This document shows, one piece after another, positions 7,904 to 16,171 of a stretch of DNA of 38,465 bases. Source of the DNA: an uncultured Clostridia bacterium (GTDB lineage: Bacteria > Bacillota > Clostridia > TANB77 > CAG-508); the NCBI GenBank assembly GCA_944391835.1, contig CALXVA010000005.1, forward strand, positions 1 to 38,465, read 5' to 3'. Numbering within the stretch: the stretch's first letter is position 1; each line of letters opens with the position of its first letter. The notes below the pieces were generated by a model. The model saw only the letters and a program-made list of their open reading frames with translations. It made no database searches and was not told the origin of the DNA. The position numbers and the translations under genes were made by a program.

Positions 7904-8809
7904 ATGTTCGAAAAAATAAAAAAAGGTGATACAGTAGGAGTAATTGCTCCATCATCAAGAATAGATGAAGACGATTTAGAACCAATAAATAATTCTGTAC
8001 TATTGATGGAAAGTACAGGTTTAAAAGTAAAGTTTGCAAAAAATGCATTTAAAAATACATTAGGCTATGGTGCAACACCACAGGAAAAAGCAGAAGATAT
8101 AAATGAGATGTTTGCAGATAAAGATGTAAAGCTTATTTTCTGTGTAAGTGGTGGATTTAACTCTAATGCAACATTTGAATATTTGGATTATGATGTAATA
8201 AAAAATAATCCAAAACCTTTATGTGGTTTTAGTGATAGTACCTCTATAGAAAACATTATATATGCAAAAACAGGTGTAATAACCTTTAATTGTGCTACAT
8301 TTAAAGCATTAACATCCTGGGAAACACCTTATGCTTATGATGAAGTGATAAAAAGATTTATGCACGGAGATATGAGGCTTGGTAAAGAAGATGATAAATA
8401 CATAGAAATAAAGCCAGGCATTGCAGAAGGAATACTAGTTGGAGGAAATTTAAGCTTAGTAAATGAGATGTCTAGTGGAAAATATTGTATTGATTTTACC
8501 GATAAGCTATTGTTCATAGAAGAATTCTGCTTAGAAACTCCACCAGAACTTGCGTTTAACTATTTATACAATATGAAACAAAACGGAGTATTTGACCAAA
8601 TAAAAGGCGTATGGGTAGGCAATTATGATGGAAGTGTAGCATTAGAAAAAATATTATTAGATGTGTTAGATAATAAATATACATTTCCAATAATAAAATC
8701 TAACAACTTTGGGCATACCGAAAGAAAAACAGTTATACCAGTTGGTGGGAAAGCAAGAATAGATACTAGCAAAAAAGTAAAAATAGAAATTACAGAAAAA
8801 TTTATGTAA
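7904..8809 (+). CDS. S66-family LD-carboxypeptidase / MccF-like serine peptidase
   Basis: S66 enzymes are serine peptidases that trim murein tetrapeptides (LdcA) or inactivate microcin C-type antibiotics (MccF). The 301-residue protein has the family layout: KKGDTVGVIAPSS near the N-terminus, IFCVSGGFNSNATFEYLDYD, nucleophile Ser110 in CGFSDST, LLFIEE (E206 or E207) and FGHTERKTVIPVGG (H271), giving the Ser-Glu-His triad. There is no signal peptide, so it should act in the cytoplasm. It has its own promoter and a gaaagga ribosome site. LdcA versus MccF cannot be settled from sequence alone. Confidence 0.9.
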   Translation: MFEKIKKGDTVGVIAPSSRIDEDDLEPINNSVLLMESTGLKVKFAKNAFKNTLGYGATPQEKAEDINEMFADKDVKLIFCVSGGFNSNATFEYLDYDVIKNNPKPLCGFSDSTSIENIIYAKTGVITFNCATFKALTSWETPYAYDEVIKRFMHGDMRLGKEDDKYIEIKPGIAEGILVGGNLSLVNEMSSGKYCIDFTDKLLFIEEFCLETPPELAFNYLYNMKQNGVFDQIKGVWVGNYDGSVALEKILLDVLDNKYTFPIIKSNNFGHTERKTVIPVGGKARIDTSKKVKIEITEKFM

Positions 8810-8814
8810 AGCAA

Positions 8815-8845
8815 TTTGCAAAAGGGGACGGGCTCATTTTGCAAA
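8815..8845. repeat. REP-like hairpin with GGGGACGGGCT loop
   Basis: TTTGCAAAA (8815-8823) and TTTTGCAAA (8837-8845) are perfect complementary arms around a loop containing ggggacgggctc. The same loop, with different but still complementary arms, recurs at 26043-26075, 38063-38093 and, inverted, 38201-38231. It sits directly after the S66 stop codon and lacks a proper T run, so a terminator role is less likely. Confidence 0.7.
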
Positions 8846-8949
8846 AAAAAGACTAAAACGTAAGTAAAAACTGGATTATAGGATTTAAAATAAAAATTTT
8901 TAAACAGAATAAATATAGTAGAGAAACTAATCTTAGGAGGAAATATTAA

Positions 8950-9510
8950 ATGTACAACAATTGGGAGGATTTAGAGCAATCAATAGAAAATTGCAATAAA
9001 TGCAAATTGTGTAAAACCAGACTTAACATAGTATTTGGAACAGGAAAAAAAGATGCAGATATAATGCTTATTGGGGAAGGACCTGGAGGAGACGAGGACA
9101 AGCAAGGAATACCATTTGTTGGCAAAGCAGGCAAGTTAATGAACAAAGCTTTTGAAGGTCTAGGAATAGATAGACAAAGTGTATATATAGCAAATATTGT
9201 AAAGTGTAGACCACCTGCTAATAGAGTACCAGAAGATGATGAAGCAGAGGCTTGCTTAAATTATTTACGAAACCAAGTAATATTGGTAAAACCTAAGATA
9301 ATTGTTTTATTAGGAAGCACGGCTCTGAAAAATATATGTGGCAAGGAATTTGGCATAACGGCATACAGGGGAAAATGGATAGAAAAAAAGGGAATACTAT
9401 ATATGCCAACTTGGCACCCAGCAGCTCTTTTAAGAGATGAAAACAAGAAAATAGAATTTTGGAAAGACCTAAAAGAAGTTGTAAGAAAATACAACGAGAT
9501 TATGAGTTGA
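8950..9510 (+). CDS. Uracil-DNA glycosylase, family 4 (Fe-S type)
   Basis: Family-4 UDGs excise uracil from DNA and carry a 4Fe-4S cluster. The 186-residue protein has cluster ligands C15 and C18 (NCNKCKLCKTR), C86 (IVKCRPPANR) and C102 (EACLNYL), in the known spacing. The active-site motif is GEGPGGDEDKQGIPFVG (42-58) and the base-flipping loop HPAALLRD (156-163). The ATG has taggagg at normal distance. Gene order (peptidase, UDG, nudix) suggests loosely grouped genome-maintenance genes, each with a sizeable gap. Older annotations call such proteins phage SPO1 DNA polymerase-related. Confidence 0.93.
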   Translation: MYNNWEDLEQSIENCNKCKLCKTRLNIVFGTGKKDADIMLIGEGPGGDEDKQGIPFVGKAGKLMNKAFEGLGIDRQSVYIANIVKCRPPANRVPEDDEAEACLNYLRNQVILVKPKIIVLLGSTALKNICGKEFGITAYRGKWIEKKGILYMPTWHPAALLRDENKKIEFWKDLKEVVRKYNEIMS

Positions 9511-9523
9511 TGCTAACTTAAGA

Positions 9524-9600
9524 AATGTTTTATTGTGCAAAATGTAAAATTTTGTGATATATTTTTGTAGGTGAATAGATTTTAGAAGTAATAAAACATT
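9524..9600. repeat. Short inverted repeat pair between UDG and nudix genes
   Basis: aatgttttatt (9524-9534) is exactly repeated in inverse orientation at 9590-9600, 55 bases away. The AT-rich interior shows no gene. It may be chance in such AT-rich DNA, or a decayed palindromic element. Confidence 0.3.
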
Positions 9601-9670
9601 ATAAAAATATAGAAAAACTTTATCATAACATGGAGAACAATATTAAAAATAGTGGGGAGAGTAGTAATTT

Positions 9671-10228
9671 ATGGAAAACGAATATTATAAGCCAATCGAC
9701 TATGAACTATTAGACAAGAAAACAGCATATAAAGGAAAACGAATTACAGTAGAAGAATTACACTACAAGAATCCAAGAACAGAACAAATAATATATAGGG
9801 AACACGTACTCGCTGGACACGCAGCAGTAATAATTCCAGAAACTGATGATGGTGAATTTATAATGATAAAAGAGCCACGTACGCCTATTGGAAAAACGGT
9901 TATTGCTTTTCCAGCAGGTATGATAGAAGAGGGAGAAAATTCAGAAGATGGTGCTTTAAGAGAATTAGAAGAAGAAACTGGATATAAAGCAGGAAAAATA
10001 AAGAAATTAAGAGAGGTATACCCTGCTATAGGCTATTCTAACGAAAAAGTAACTATTTTTTTAGCAAAAGAACTAGTAAAAACTCATAGACACTTAGATG
10101 AAACCGAAGATATAGATGTAATAAAGATTCCTATAACAGAAATTAAACAAATGCTAGATAATGGAGAAATAAGAACTTCTAGCGAGGAAATAGGGCTATT
10201 GCATTATTTCTTATATGAAGACAAATAA
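9671..10228 (+). CDS. Nudix hydrolase, ADP-ribose pyrophosphatase type
   Basis: The protein (185 aa) hydrolyses a nucleoside diphosphate linked to another moiety, most likely ADP-ribose to AMP and ribose 5-phosphate. The full Nudix box is visible: G83-x5-E89-x7-R97-E98-L99-x-E101-E102-x-G104-Y105. The N-terminal strands (VEELHYKNPRTEQIIYREHV) and the AFPAGMIEEGE run are typical of the ADPR-ase (NudF/YqkG) branch. The start follows ggggag at about 11 bases. It stands alone, 160 bases after UDG and 116 before the flavoprotein gene. Confidence 0.9.
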   Translation: MENEYYKPIDYELLDKKTAYKGKRITVEELHYKNPRTEQIIYREHVLAGHAAVIIPETDDGEFIMIKEPRTPIGKTVIAFPAGMIEEGENSEDGALRELEEETGYKAGKIKKLREVYPAIGYSNEKVTIFLAKELVKTHRHLDETEDIDVIKIPITEIKQMLDNGEIRTSSEEIGLLHYFLYEDK

Positions 10229-10344
10229 TAAGAATACAGAATAGAATAGTTAGTCGAATAGATTGCAATTAAATATTAATATACTATATAATAAAAAATG
10301 TTAATATAATTTTGAAGATGATAAAGAACAAGAGGTATAAAAAG

Positions 10345-11607
10345 ATGAACGAAGAAATACAGAAATATACAGAATATTGTTTAAATTGCCCAGTAAAACC
10401 ATGTAGCAATAAAGGTTGTCCATTAAATAATGACATTCCAGCTTTTATAAAACAGGTTAAAGAGGGAAATGTAAAAGAAGCATATAAAATATTATCCAAA
10501 ACCACAGTGCTTGGCAGTGTTTGTGGAAGAATATGCCCACACATGAAACAATGTGAAGGAAGTTGTGTAAGAGGTATAAAAGGCGAGCCAGTTAATATCG
10601 GAAAAATAGAGGCTTACGTTTTTGATGAAGCTTTAAAAAATGAATGGTATAAAGAAATAGAAAAAACAAATGAATTAAAAGGAAAAACTGTAGCAGTAAT
10701 AGGTGGTGGTCCAGCAGGACTTACATGTGCTAGTTTCGTAGCAAGAAGAGGAGCAAAGGTAGTTATATACGAAAAATATAATCATCTTGGAGGAATATTA
10801 GAGCACGGAATACCAGAATTTAGACTAGATAAAGACGTATTAGAAAAAACTATTAAATCAATTTTAAATGAAGGTATACTTGATATTAGTGTAGAATATG
10901 GCAAAGAATTGGGCAAAAACTTGAGCTTAGACGAGTTAGAAAATAAATATGATGCTATATTCTTAGGATTTGGTGCAAATATACCATCTAAAATGAATAT
11001 AGAAGGAGAAGAGCTAAATGGAGTATTTGGAGGAAATAGTTTATTAGAAACAAGGAAGCATCCATCATATACAGGTAAAAAAGTTGCTGTAATAGGTGGA
11101 GGAAATGTAGCAATGGACTGTGCTAGAACTATAAAAAGAATGGGCGCAGATAAGGTATTTGTAATATATAGAAGAGCAGAAAAACAAATGCCAGCAGAAA
11201 GAAAAGAAATAGAAGAGGCAAAAAAGGAAGGAGTAGAATTCTTATTCCAAAACAATATTGTGAAGATACTTGGAAATGAAAAAGTAGAAAAGGTAGAGTG
11301 CATTAAAACAGAATTGGTAAAAAAAGAAGGAGAGACAAGAGAAGTACCAGTAAATATAGACGGAAGCAATTACGAGTTAGATATGGATTATGTGGTGATG
11401 GCAGTAGGTTCAAGTCCAGAAAAAGATGTTGTTGATTCACTAGGACTAGAGTTAAATAAATGGGGATACATAAAAGTAGATGAAAGCCATAGAACATCAA
11501 AAGAAAAAATATATGCAGGTGGAGATTTAGCAGGAGACAAAGGGACTGTGGCTTGGGCAGCAAGAGCAGGAAGAGATGTGGCAGAAGCCGTGGACAAAAG
11601 GCAGTAG
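10345..11607 (+). CDS. GltD/NfnB-like NAD(P)-dependent flavoprotein oxidoreductase
   Basis: This family covers the glutamate synthase small subunit, NfnB and sulfide dehydrogenase subunits; all pass electrons between NAD(P)H, FAD and Fe-S clusters. The N-terminal region has cysteine sets (YCLNCPVKPCSNKGCPLNN and SVCGRICPHMKQCEGSCVRG) for Fe-S binding. Next come an FAD Rossmann motif, VAVIGGGPAGLTCASF, and an NAD(P)-binding VAVIGGGNVAMDCART with VFVIYRRAEKQMPA. The C-terminal AGGDLAGDKGTVAWAARAG closes the FAD site. I take ATG 10345 (agaggt upstream, 420 aa) over the TTG at 10312. The usual partner subunit (GltB or NfnA) is not adjacent, so the electron partner is unknown. Confidence 0.85.
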   Translation: MNEEIQKYTEYCLNCPVKPCSNKGCPLNNDIPAFIKQVKEGNVKEAYKILSKTTVLGSVCGRICPHMKQCEGSCVRGIKGEPVNIGKIEAYVFDEALKNEWYKEIEKTNELKGKTVAVIGGGPAGLTCASFVARRGAKVVIYEKYNHLGGILEHGIPEFRLDKDVLEKTIKSILNEGILDISVEYGKELGKNLSLDELENKYDAIFLGFGANIPSKMNIEGEELNGVFGGNSLLETRKHPSYTGKKVAVIGGGNVAMDCARTIKRMGADKVFVIYRRAEKQMPAERKEIEEAKKEGVEFLFQNNIVKILGNEKVEKVECIKTELVKKEGETREVPVNIDGSNYELDMDYVVMAVGSSPEKDVVDSLGLELNKWGYIKVDESHRTSKEKIYAGGDLAGDKGTVAWAARAGRDVAEAVDKRQ

Positions 11608-11630
11608 TCCCTTTTGTCCACAATTTTACT
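11590..11630. terminator. Hairpin terminator between converging genes
   Basis: gtggacaaaagg (11590-11601) pairs with ccttttgtccac (11610-11621) over an eight-base loop, and aattttactt follows. The left arm contains coding sequence and the loop contains the stop codon of the flavoprotein gene. The minus-strand gene ends at 11626. Confidence 0.65.
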
Positions 11631-12702
11631 TGCTTAATTCAACATTTGCAGTTAAAATTGCTTTAACTTTTCTAAAGAATTTAGCAATTTTAGAATTGCT
11701 TACAACTGTCAAATTAGTATTATTTATAATTTTTTCGTATTTAGCATCTAAATCCATCATCTTATTTATATAAAACTCATTGAATTCAGAGTAATCATCA
11801 GAAATGCCAATATAATTTTTATAATTATATAGTCGTAATCTATATTCATCAATGTCTGCTGTAGTTAAAATTTTATTAAATTGAGTATTAAAGAATGATG
11901 TAAATATTAGTTTTTGTGTTTCAAAGAATATTTCTTTGATTTTTTTCTTGTAATTCTCCACTTTTTTAGCAACCTTTTGAGACTTCATAACCTCTAATTC
12001 ATCGTACATTAGTTTATTATTAAGCTTAATTGCTTTTTCTTCGGCTTCCATTATTTTGTCCATATTACTTTCTATTTTTAATAGACTATCAACTCCACAT
12101 AAATTGGCAAATTTCTCTTTAAATACAGATGAACCATAAAATGTGCTATCATACAATGCCTCTTCACCTGTAATGTATGCCATTTGTGCCACTAAATTAC
12201 ATAAAATTGGATAATATGATGGACTAATTGTTGGAAGTGATATACCATAATATTTAACAATTTCTTGTTCAGTATTAAGTGCTTTAGAAGCCATATATTG
12301 TACAGCACCTTCATTTAATGCCATACCACATATTTTTAATTCGCCAAAATCACATAAGCCTAATCTTACTAAATGACCTTTTTTATCTTTAATTTCTTGC
12401 AAATAATGAATAAATTCGTGTACTGCAAATTTTTCTAATTCCTCTATTTTAAGACCTTGTTTAAAATACATAGAAGAATTCTTATAAAAATATGTTGCTT
12501 CTGCAAATCCTTCAGGAATATCTGCTATATACATTGGTATTCTAGATAATGCTATAAATAGATTTTGAAATATAAAATTTTGATTAGGGAAAGCTTTGCA
12601 TAGCTTCTCTGCAATATCTCTAGATATTGAATTTACACTTAATGTGTCTAACTTGCCTACTACTGTAATACCATCCTTTTTTAAATCTGATTCTATACTC
12701 AT
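11626..12702 (-). CDS. Putative HExxH zinc metallopeptidase, family unknown
   Basis: The 358-residue protein (from ATG 12702, ten bases after aaggag) matches no family I can name. Around residues 92-104 it has FAVHEFIHYLQEI, an HExxH zinc motif (H95, E96, H99). Some 30 residues later, at about 127-137, comes MALNEGAVQYMAS, where E131 could be the third zinc ligand of a gluzincin-like site. Hydrophobic character, a YYGI..PTISPSYYP stretch and a helical charged segment (240-280) follow. There is no signal peptide or clear transmembrane helix, so it is probably cytoplasmic. It lies downstream of leuS but is separated from it by two hairpins. Confidence 0.7.
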   Translation of the reverse strand: MSIESDLKKDGITVVGKLDTLSVNSISRDIAEKLCKAFPNQNFIFQNLFIALSRIPMYIADIPEGFAEATYFYKNSSMYFKQGLKIEELEKFAVHEFIHYLQEIKDKKGHLVRLGLCDFGELKICGMALNEGAVQYMASKALNTEQEIVKYYGISLPTISPSYYPILCNLVAQMAYITGEEALYDSTFYGSSVFKEKFANLCGVDSLLKIESNMDKIMEAEEKAIKLNNKLMYDELEVMKSQKVAKKVENYKKKIKEIFFETQKLIFTSFFNTQFNKILTTADIDEYRLRLYNYKNYIGISDDYSEFNEFYINKMMDLDAKYEKIINNTNLTVVSNSKIAKFFRKVKAILTANVELSK

Positions 12703-12747
12703 ATACGTATTTCTCCTTAGTAATTCATATATCAACATTATACTACA

Positions 12748-12785
12748 TAAAAAGCAAAAGTAATATTACATTAATATTACTTTTG
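12748..12785 (-). terminator. Probable leuS terminator
   Basis: On the minus strand, 13-base arms (12755-12767 and 12773-12785 in plus coordinates, caaaagtaatatt and complement) close a five-base loop, followed by ctttttatg. It lies downstream of leuS and upstream of the metallopeptidase start, so it could also shape that gene's 5' region. Confidence 0.6.
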
Positions 12786-12813
12786 TGTTACAAAATTGTT
12801 ACAATTAGCGAAT

Positions 12814-12905
12814 TGACTCGGTAGTATGTAAAATAATTTTAAGTTTCCGTTCCCCCAACTGCATAACAGTATGTAGAAAAAATTATTTTACATACTACCG
12901 AGTCA
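12814..12905. repeat. 92-bp palindromic element downstream of leuS
   Basis: 27-base perfect inverted repeats at 12814-12840 and 12879-12905 (starting tgactcggtagtatg) enclose a 38-base centre with no gene. The arms end 11 bases from the leuS stop. There is no terminal T run, and a separate terminator follows, so it resembles a hairpin-type mobile repeat more than a terminator. Confidence 0.7.
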
Positions 12906-12915
12906 TCAATAATAC

Positions 12916-15387
12916 CTATTTCACTACAATGTTATAAATTTTATTTTTAACATAAATTTCCTTTACAACTGTTTTACCATCAATTTGTGATTGGATATTG
13001 CTATTTTGATGAACTGTATTTTTAACGTCATCTTGGCTAGCTCCTGCACTAATTGAAATTGTAGTTCTAACTTTACCGTTTATTTGAACAGGAATTTCTA
13101 CTGTATCTTCCACTAATTTAGTTTCGTCATAAGTTGGCCAAGCTTCATAAGTAATAGTATTACTGTGACCAAATCTGTTCCAAATTTCTTCTGTAATGTG
13201 TGGCGCTACAGGGTTTAGTAATTTGACAAATCCTTCTGCATATTCTTTAGGTATAACATCTTCTTTTGAAGCAGAATTTATAAAAATCATCATTTGAGAT
13301 ATTGCTGTATTAAAATACATATTTTCATAGTCGTTAGTAACTTTTTTAACAGTATAATTATATACTTTCTCTAGATTTTTATAAGCATCTCTATTAGTTG
13401 AATTTTTACTATTTTCAGTACTGCTGTTGTTAACAGAGCCATCTGATGAAAGATTTGTGCCAACATCTTGTACTTTGCCAGATTCTACAAACAATCTCCA
13501 TACTCTGTCCAAAAATTTCTTAGAGCCGTCAATACCATTTGGATCCCATGGCTTAGCTGCGTCAATTGGTCCCATAAACATTTCGTAAACTCTAAGTGCA
13601 TCTGCTCCATATTCTTTAACCATATCATCTGGATTAATTACATTACCTTTTGACTTGCTCATTTTCTCTCCGTTTGAGCCGAGTATCATACCTTGATGAC
13701 GAAGTTTAGCAAAAGGCTCTTTTGTAGGAGCTAAACCTTTATTATATAAATAGTTATTCCAAAATCTTGAATATAGCAAATGGCCTACTGCGTGCTCTGG
13801 ACCACCAACATATAAATCTACTGGCATCCAATGTTTAAGAAGCTTAGGGTCAGCAATTTCGTTTTCATTATGTGGGTCTATATATCTTAAGAAGTACCAA
13901 CTAGAACCAGCAGAACCAGGCATTGTGCTTGTCTCACGTTTTGCTGGTTTACCCTCGAATGTAGTATTAACCCAATCTGTTGCTTTATCAAGAGGAGAAG
14001 CTCCAGTTTTTGATGGAGCATAGTCTTCAAGTTCTGGTAATACCAAAGGCAAATCTTCATCTGCTAATACGTGAATTTCATTATTTTCTGTAAATACCAC
14101 TGGAATTGGCTCGCCCCAATAACGTTGTCTTGCAAATATCCACTCACGTATTTTGTAATTAACTTTCTTTGTTCCAATGCCTTTTTCCTCTAGCCAAGCA
14201 ATCATTTTGTCAATTGCCTCTTGTTTTCCAAGACCATTTAAGAAATCAGAATTGATGTGAACTCCATCACCTGTAAAGGCCTCACTAGAAATATCTCCAC
14301 CTTCTAGTACAGGAATAATATCAATTCCAAATTTAGTTGCAAATGCATAGTCTCTCTCATCGTGCGCAGGTACAGCCATAATTGCACCAGTTCCATATGT
14401 TGATAATACATAGTCAGAAATCCATATTGGAATTTCTTTTCCATTTACAGGGTTTATAGCAAATGCACCTGTAAAGCAACCAGTTTTCTCTTTATTAAGT
14501 TCAGTTCTTTCCAAATCAGATTTTGCCGATGCCATAGCCTTGTATTCTTCAATAGCTTTTTTATGGTCGCTAGTTGTAATTTCATTTACTAAATCGTGTT
14601 CAGGCGAAAGTACACAATATGTTGCACCAAATAAAGTATCTGCTCTAGTTGTAAATACGGTAAATGATTTATCCGAACTTGCTACTTTAAATATAACCTC
14701 TGCACCTACAGATTTACCAATCCAGTTACGTTGAATTTCTTTTGTAGATTCTGGCCAATCAACTTCATCTAATCCATTTAAAAGAACTTCTGCATATTTT
14801 GGAATATCCATAACCCATTGTTTCATATTCTTACGAACAACAGGAAAGCCACCTCTTTCACTTTTTCCATTTATAACCTCGTCATTAGAAAGCACACAAC
14901 CTAAACCTTCACACCAGTTTACAGGCATTTCTACTAATTTAGCTAAACCATCATTATATAATTGCTTAAAAATCCATTGAGTCCATTTATAAAAGCTTGG
15001 ATTACAGGTGGAAATTTCTTTATCCCAATCAAAAGAAAAACCAAGCATTTTTAATTGTCTTTTAAAAGTTGCTATATTTCTTTCTGTAAATCCAGCTGGA
15101 TGATTACCAGTTTTTATAGCATATTGCTCAGCAGGAAGACCGAAAGCATCCCATCCCATAGGATGAAGCACATTATACCCTTGCATTCTTCTCATTCTAG
15201 ACATAATATCAGTTGCAGTATAACCCTCTGGATGACCAACGTGAAGGCCTTGTCCTGATGGATAAGGAAACATATCTAGTGCATAATATTTAGGCTTAGA
15301 AAAATCCCATACATCAGTTTTAAAGGTTTTGTTCTTGTCCCAATATTCTTGCCACTTTTTCTCTATTTCAGTAAAATTATATGACAT
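12916..15387 (-). CDS. leuS: Leucyl-tRNA synthetase
   Basis: LeuRS charges tRNA-Leu with leucine. The class I signatures are [13 protein letters not shown] (HVGH at 49-52) and KMSKS at 575-579 ([10 protein letters not shown]). Between them lie the CP1 editing domain, with [12 protein letters not shown], and [12 protein letters not shown]. From ATG 15387 the protein has 823 residues, the usual length. That start has aaagaaagga eight bases upstream; the frame stays open a further 120 codons towards 15747, but that extension has no synthetase-like sequence. A Ser/Asn-rich, low-complexity insertion lies at about residues 642-668, ahead of the anticodon-binding domain. No T-box leader is visible upstream. 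Confidence 0.97.
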   Translation of the reverse strand: MSYNFTEIEKKWQEYWDKNKTFKTDVWDFSKPKYYALDMFPYPSGQGLHVGHPEGYTATDIMSRMRRMQGYNVLHPMGWDAFGLPAEQYAIKTGNHPAGFTERNIATFKRQLKMLGFSFDWDKEISTCNPSFYKWTQWIFKQLYNDGLAKLVEMPVNWCEGLGCVLSNDEVINGKSERGGFPVVRKNMKQWVMDIPKYAEVLLNGLDEVDWPESTKEIQRNWIGKSVGAEVIFKVASSDKSFTVFTTRADTLFGATYCVLSPEHDLVNEITTSDHKKAIEEYKAMASAKSDLERTELNKEKTGCFTGAFAINPVNGKEIPIWISDYVLSTYGTGAIMAVPAHDERDYAFATKFGIDIIPVLEGGDISSEAFTGDGVHINSDFLNGLGKQEAIDKMIAWLEEKGIGTKKVNYKIREWIFARQRYWGEPIPVVFTENNEIHVLADEDLPLVLPELEDYAPSKTGASPLDKATDWVNTTFEGKPAKRETSTMPGSAGSSWYFLRYIDPHNENEIADPKLLKHWMPVDLYVGGPEHAVGHLLYSRFWNNYLYNKGLAPTKEPFAKLRHQGMILGSNGEKMSKSKGNVINPDDMVKEYGADALRVYEMFMGPIDAAKPWDPNGIDGSKKFLDRVWRLFVESGKVQDVGTNLSSDGSVNNSSTENSKNSTNRDAYKNLEKVYNYTVKKVTNDYENMYFNTAISQMMIFINSASKEDVIPKEYAEGFVKLLNPVAPHITEEIWNRFGHSNTITYEAWPTYDETKLVEDTVEIPVQINGKVRTTISISAGASQDDVKNTVHQNSNIQSQIDGKTVVKEIYVKNKIYNIVVK

Positions 15388-15424
15388 AGTATCAATCCTT
15401 TCTTTACATATATGTAAGCTTCTT

Positions 15425-15453
15425 GTTATATAGAAATTATAGAACAAGGGCAA
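15425..15453 (-). promoter_or_regulatory. Possible leuS promoter
   Basis: Reading the minus strand, TTGCCC (15453-15448) and TATAAC (15430-15425) are 17 bases apart, about 40 bases before the leuS start. The hexamers are imperfect. Confidence 0.35.
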
Positions 15454-15591
15454 ATATATGTATAAAAATAAATGCTGACAATAAATATAACATAAAATAG
15501 GCAAAAATACAATGGAAACCTTGAAAAAGTAATAATAAAATGATATCGTATTAGTAGAATTTAACAATTTTAGGAAGGAAAGTGTAGAATT

Positions 15592-16053
15592 ATGAACAAC
15601 TTTATGAAAATAGCAAAAGAATGTGCGGAGCATGGAATGAATGCAGGAGAGGGAGGGCCTTTTGGAGCAGTAATTATAGACAAAGATGGCAATATTATTG
15701 CGAAAGGCAACAATATGGTTCTTGCAAACAACGACCCAACTGCACACGCAGAGGTAACAGTTATAAGAGAGGCTTGCAAAAAGTTAGGCACTTATGATTT
15801 ATCAGGCTATGTATTGTATACATCTTGTGAGCCTTGCCCAATGTGCTTATCTGCAATAATTTGGGCAAATATTAAAACTGTATATTATGGTTGCACGCGC
15901 GAAGATGCAGGCAATATAGGTTTTAGAGATGATGCAATTTATGAATATTTAGAGGGAAAGAAAAAAGATTTACTAGAACTAAAACAGCTAGATAGAGATG
16001 ATTGCATAGCACTATTTGAAGAATATAAAAAGGATGGTAAGACTATTTATTAG
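15592..16053 (+). CDS. guaD: Guanine deaminase (cytidine-deaminase fold)
   Basis: The enzyme converts guanine to xanthine in purine salvage or catabolism. The 153-residue protein contains [15 protein letters not shown], then [20 protein letters not shown] with zinc ligand H52 and catalytic E54, and [17 protein letters not shown] with zinc ligands C82 and C85. This matches Bacillus-type GuaD closely (recalled pattern [40 protein letters not shown]). The EVTVIREAC and SGYVLYTS context favours GuaD over tRNA deaminase TadA. It is transcribed divergently from leuS. Confidence 0.88.
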   Translation: MNNFMKIAKECAEHGMNAGEGGPFGAVIIDKDGNIIAKGNNMVLANNDPTAHAEVTVIREACKKLGTYDLSGYVLYTSCEPCPMCLSAIIWANIKTVYYGCTREDAGNIGFRDDAIYEYLEGKKKDLLELKQLDRDDCIALFEEYKKDGKTIY

Positions 16054-16077
16054 AGTATACATAAATAAATTCAAAAC

Positions 16078-16106
16078 TTGCAAAATACAAGAAAATGTGG
16101 TATTAT
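16078..16106 (+). promoter_or_regulatory. Promoter of the SUMF1-fold gene
   Basis: TTGCAA (16078-16083) and TATTAT (16101-16106) with 17-base spacing precede a 65-base leader. The leader contains a small stem (ctgtc-aata-gacag) and a strong aaggagg ribosome site. Confidence 0.6.
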
Positions 16107-16171
16107 TAGTACACTGTCAATAGACAGATGTTGAGACCGTTATAACATCATCACATAAGGAGGTATACACT

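Noticed and set aside
8815-8845. Intrinsic terminator of the S66 gene
   Set aside because: The hairpin is followed by an A run, not a T run, and the same hairpin recurs at unrelated sites in both orientations.
10782-11369. 195-residue minus-strand ORF opposite the GltD-like gene
   Set aside because: It is an antisense shadow of a clearly conserved flavoprotein gene, with Phe/Ser/Pro-rich composition and no ribosome site.
15388-15591. T-box riboswitch upstream of leuS
   Set aside because: No T-box core sequence or terminator/antiterminator pair is visible on the minus strand.
15388-15747. N-terminal extension of leuS to 15747
   Set aside because: The extension has no synthetase sequence, overlaps guaD on the other strand, and the ATG at 15387 has a proper ribosome site and the conserved LeuRS start.
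15592-16053. tRNA adenosine deaminase TadA
   Set aside because: Zinc motifs are shared, but the N-terminal [10 protein letters not shown] and [10 protein letters not shown] context fit guanine deaminase better.
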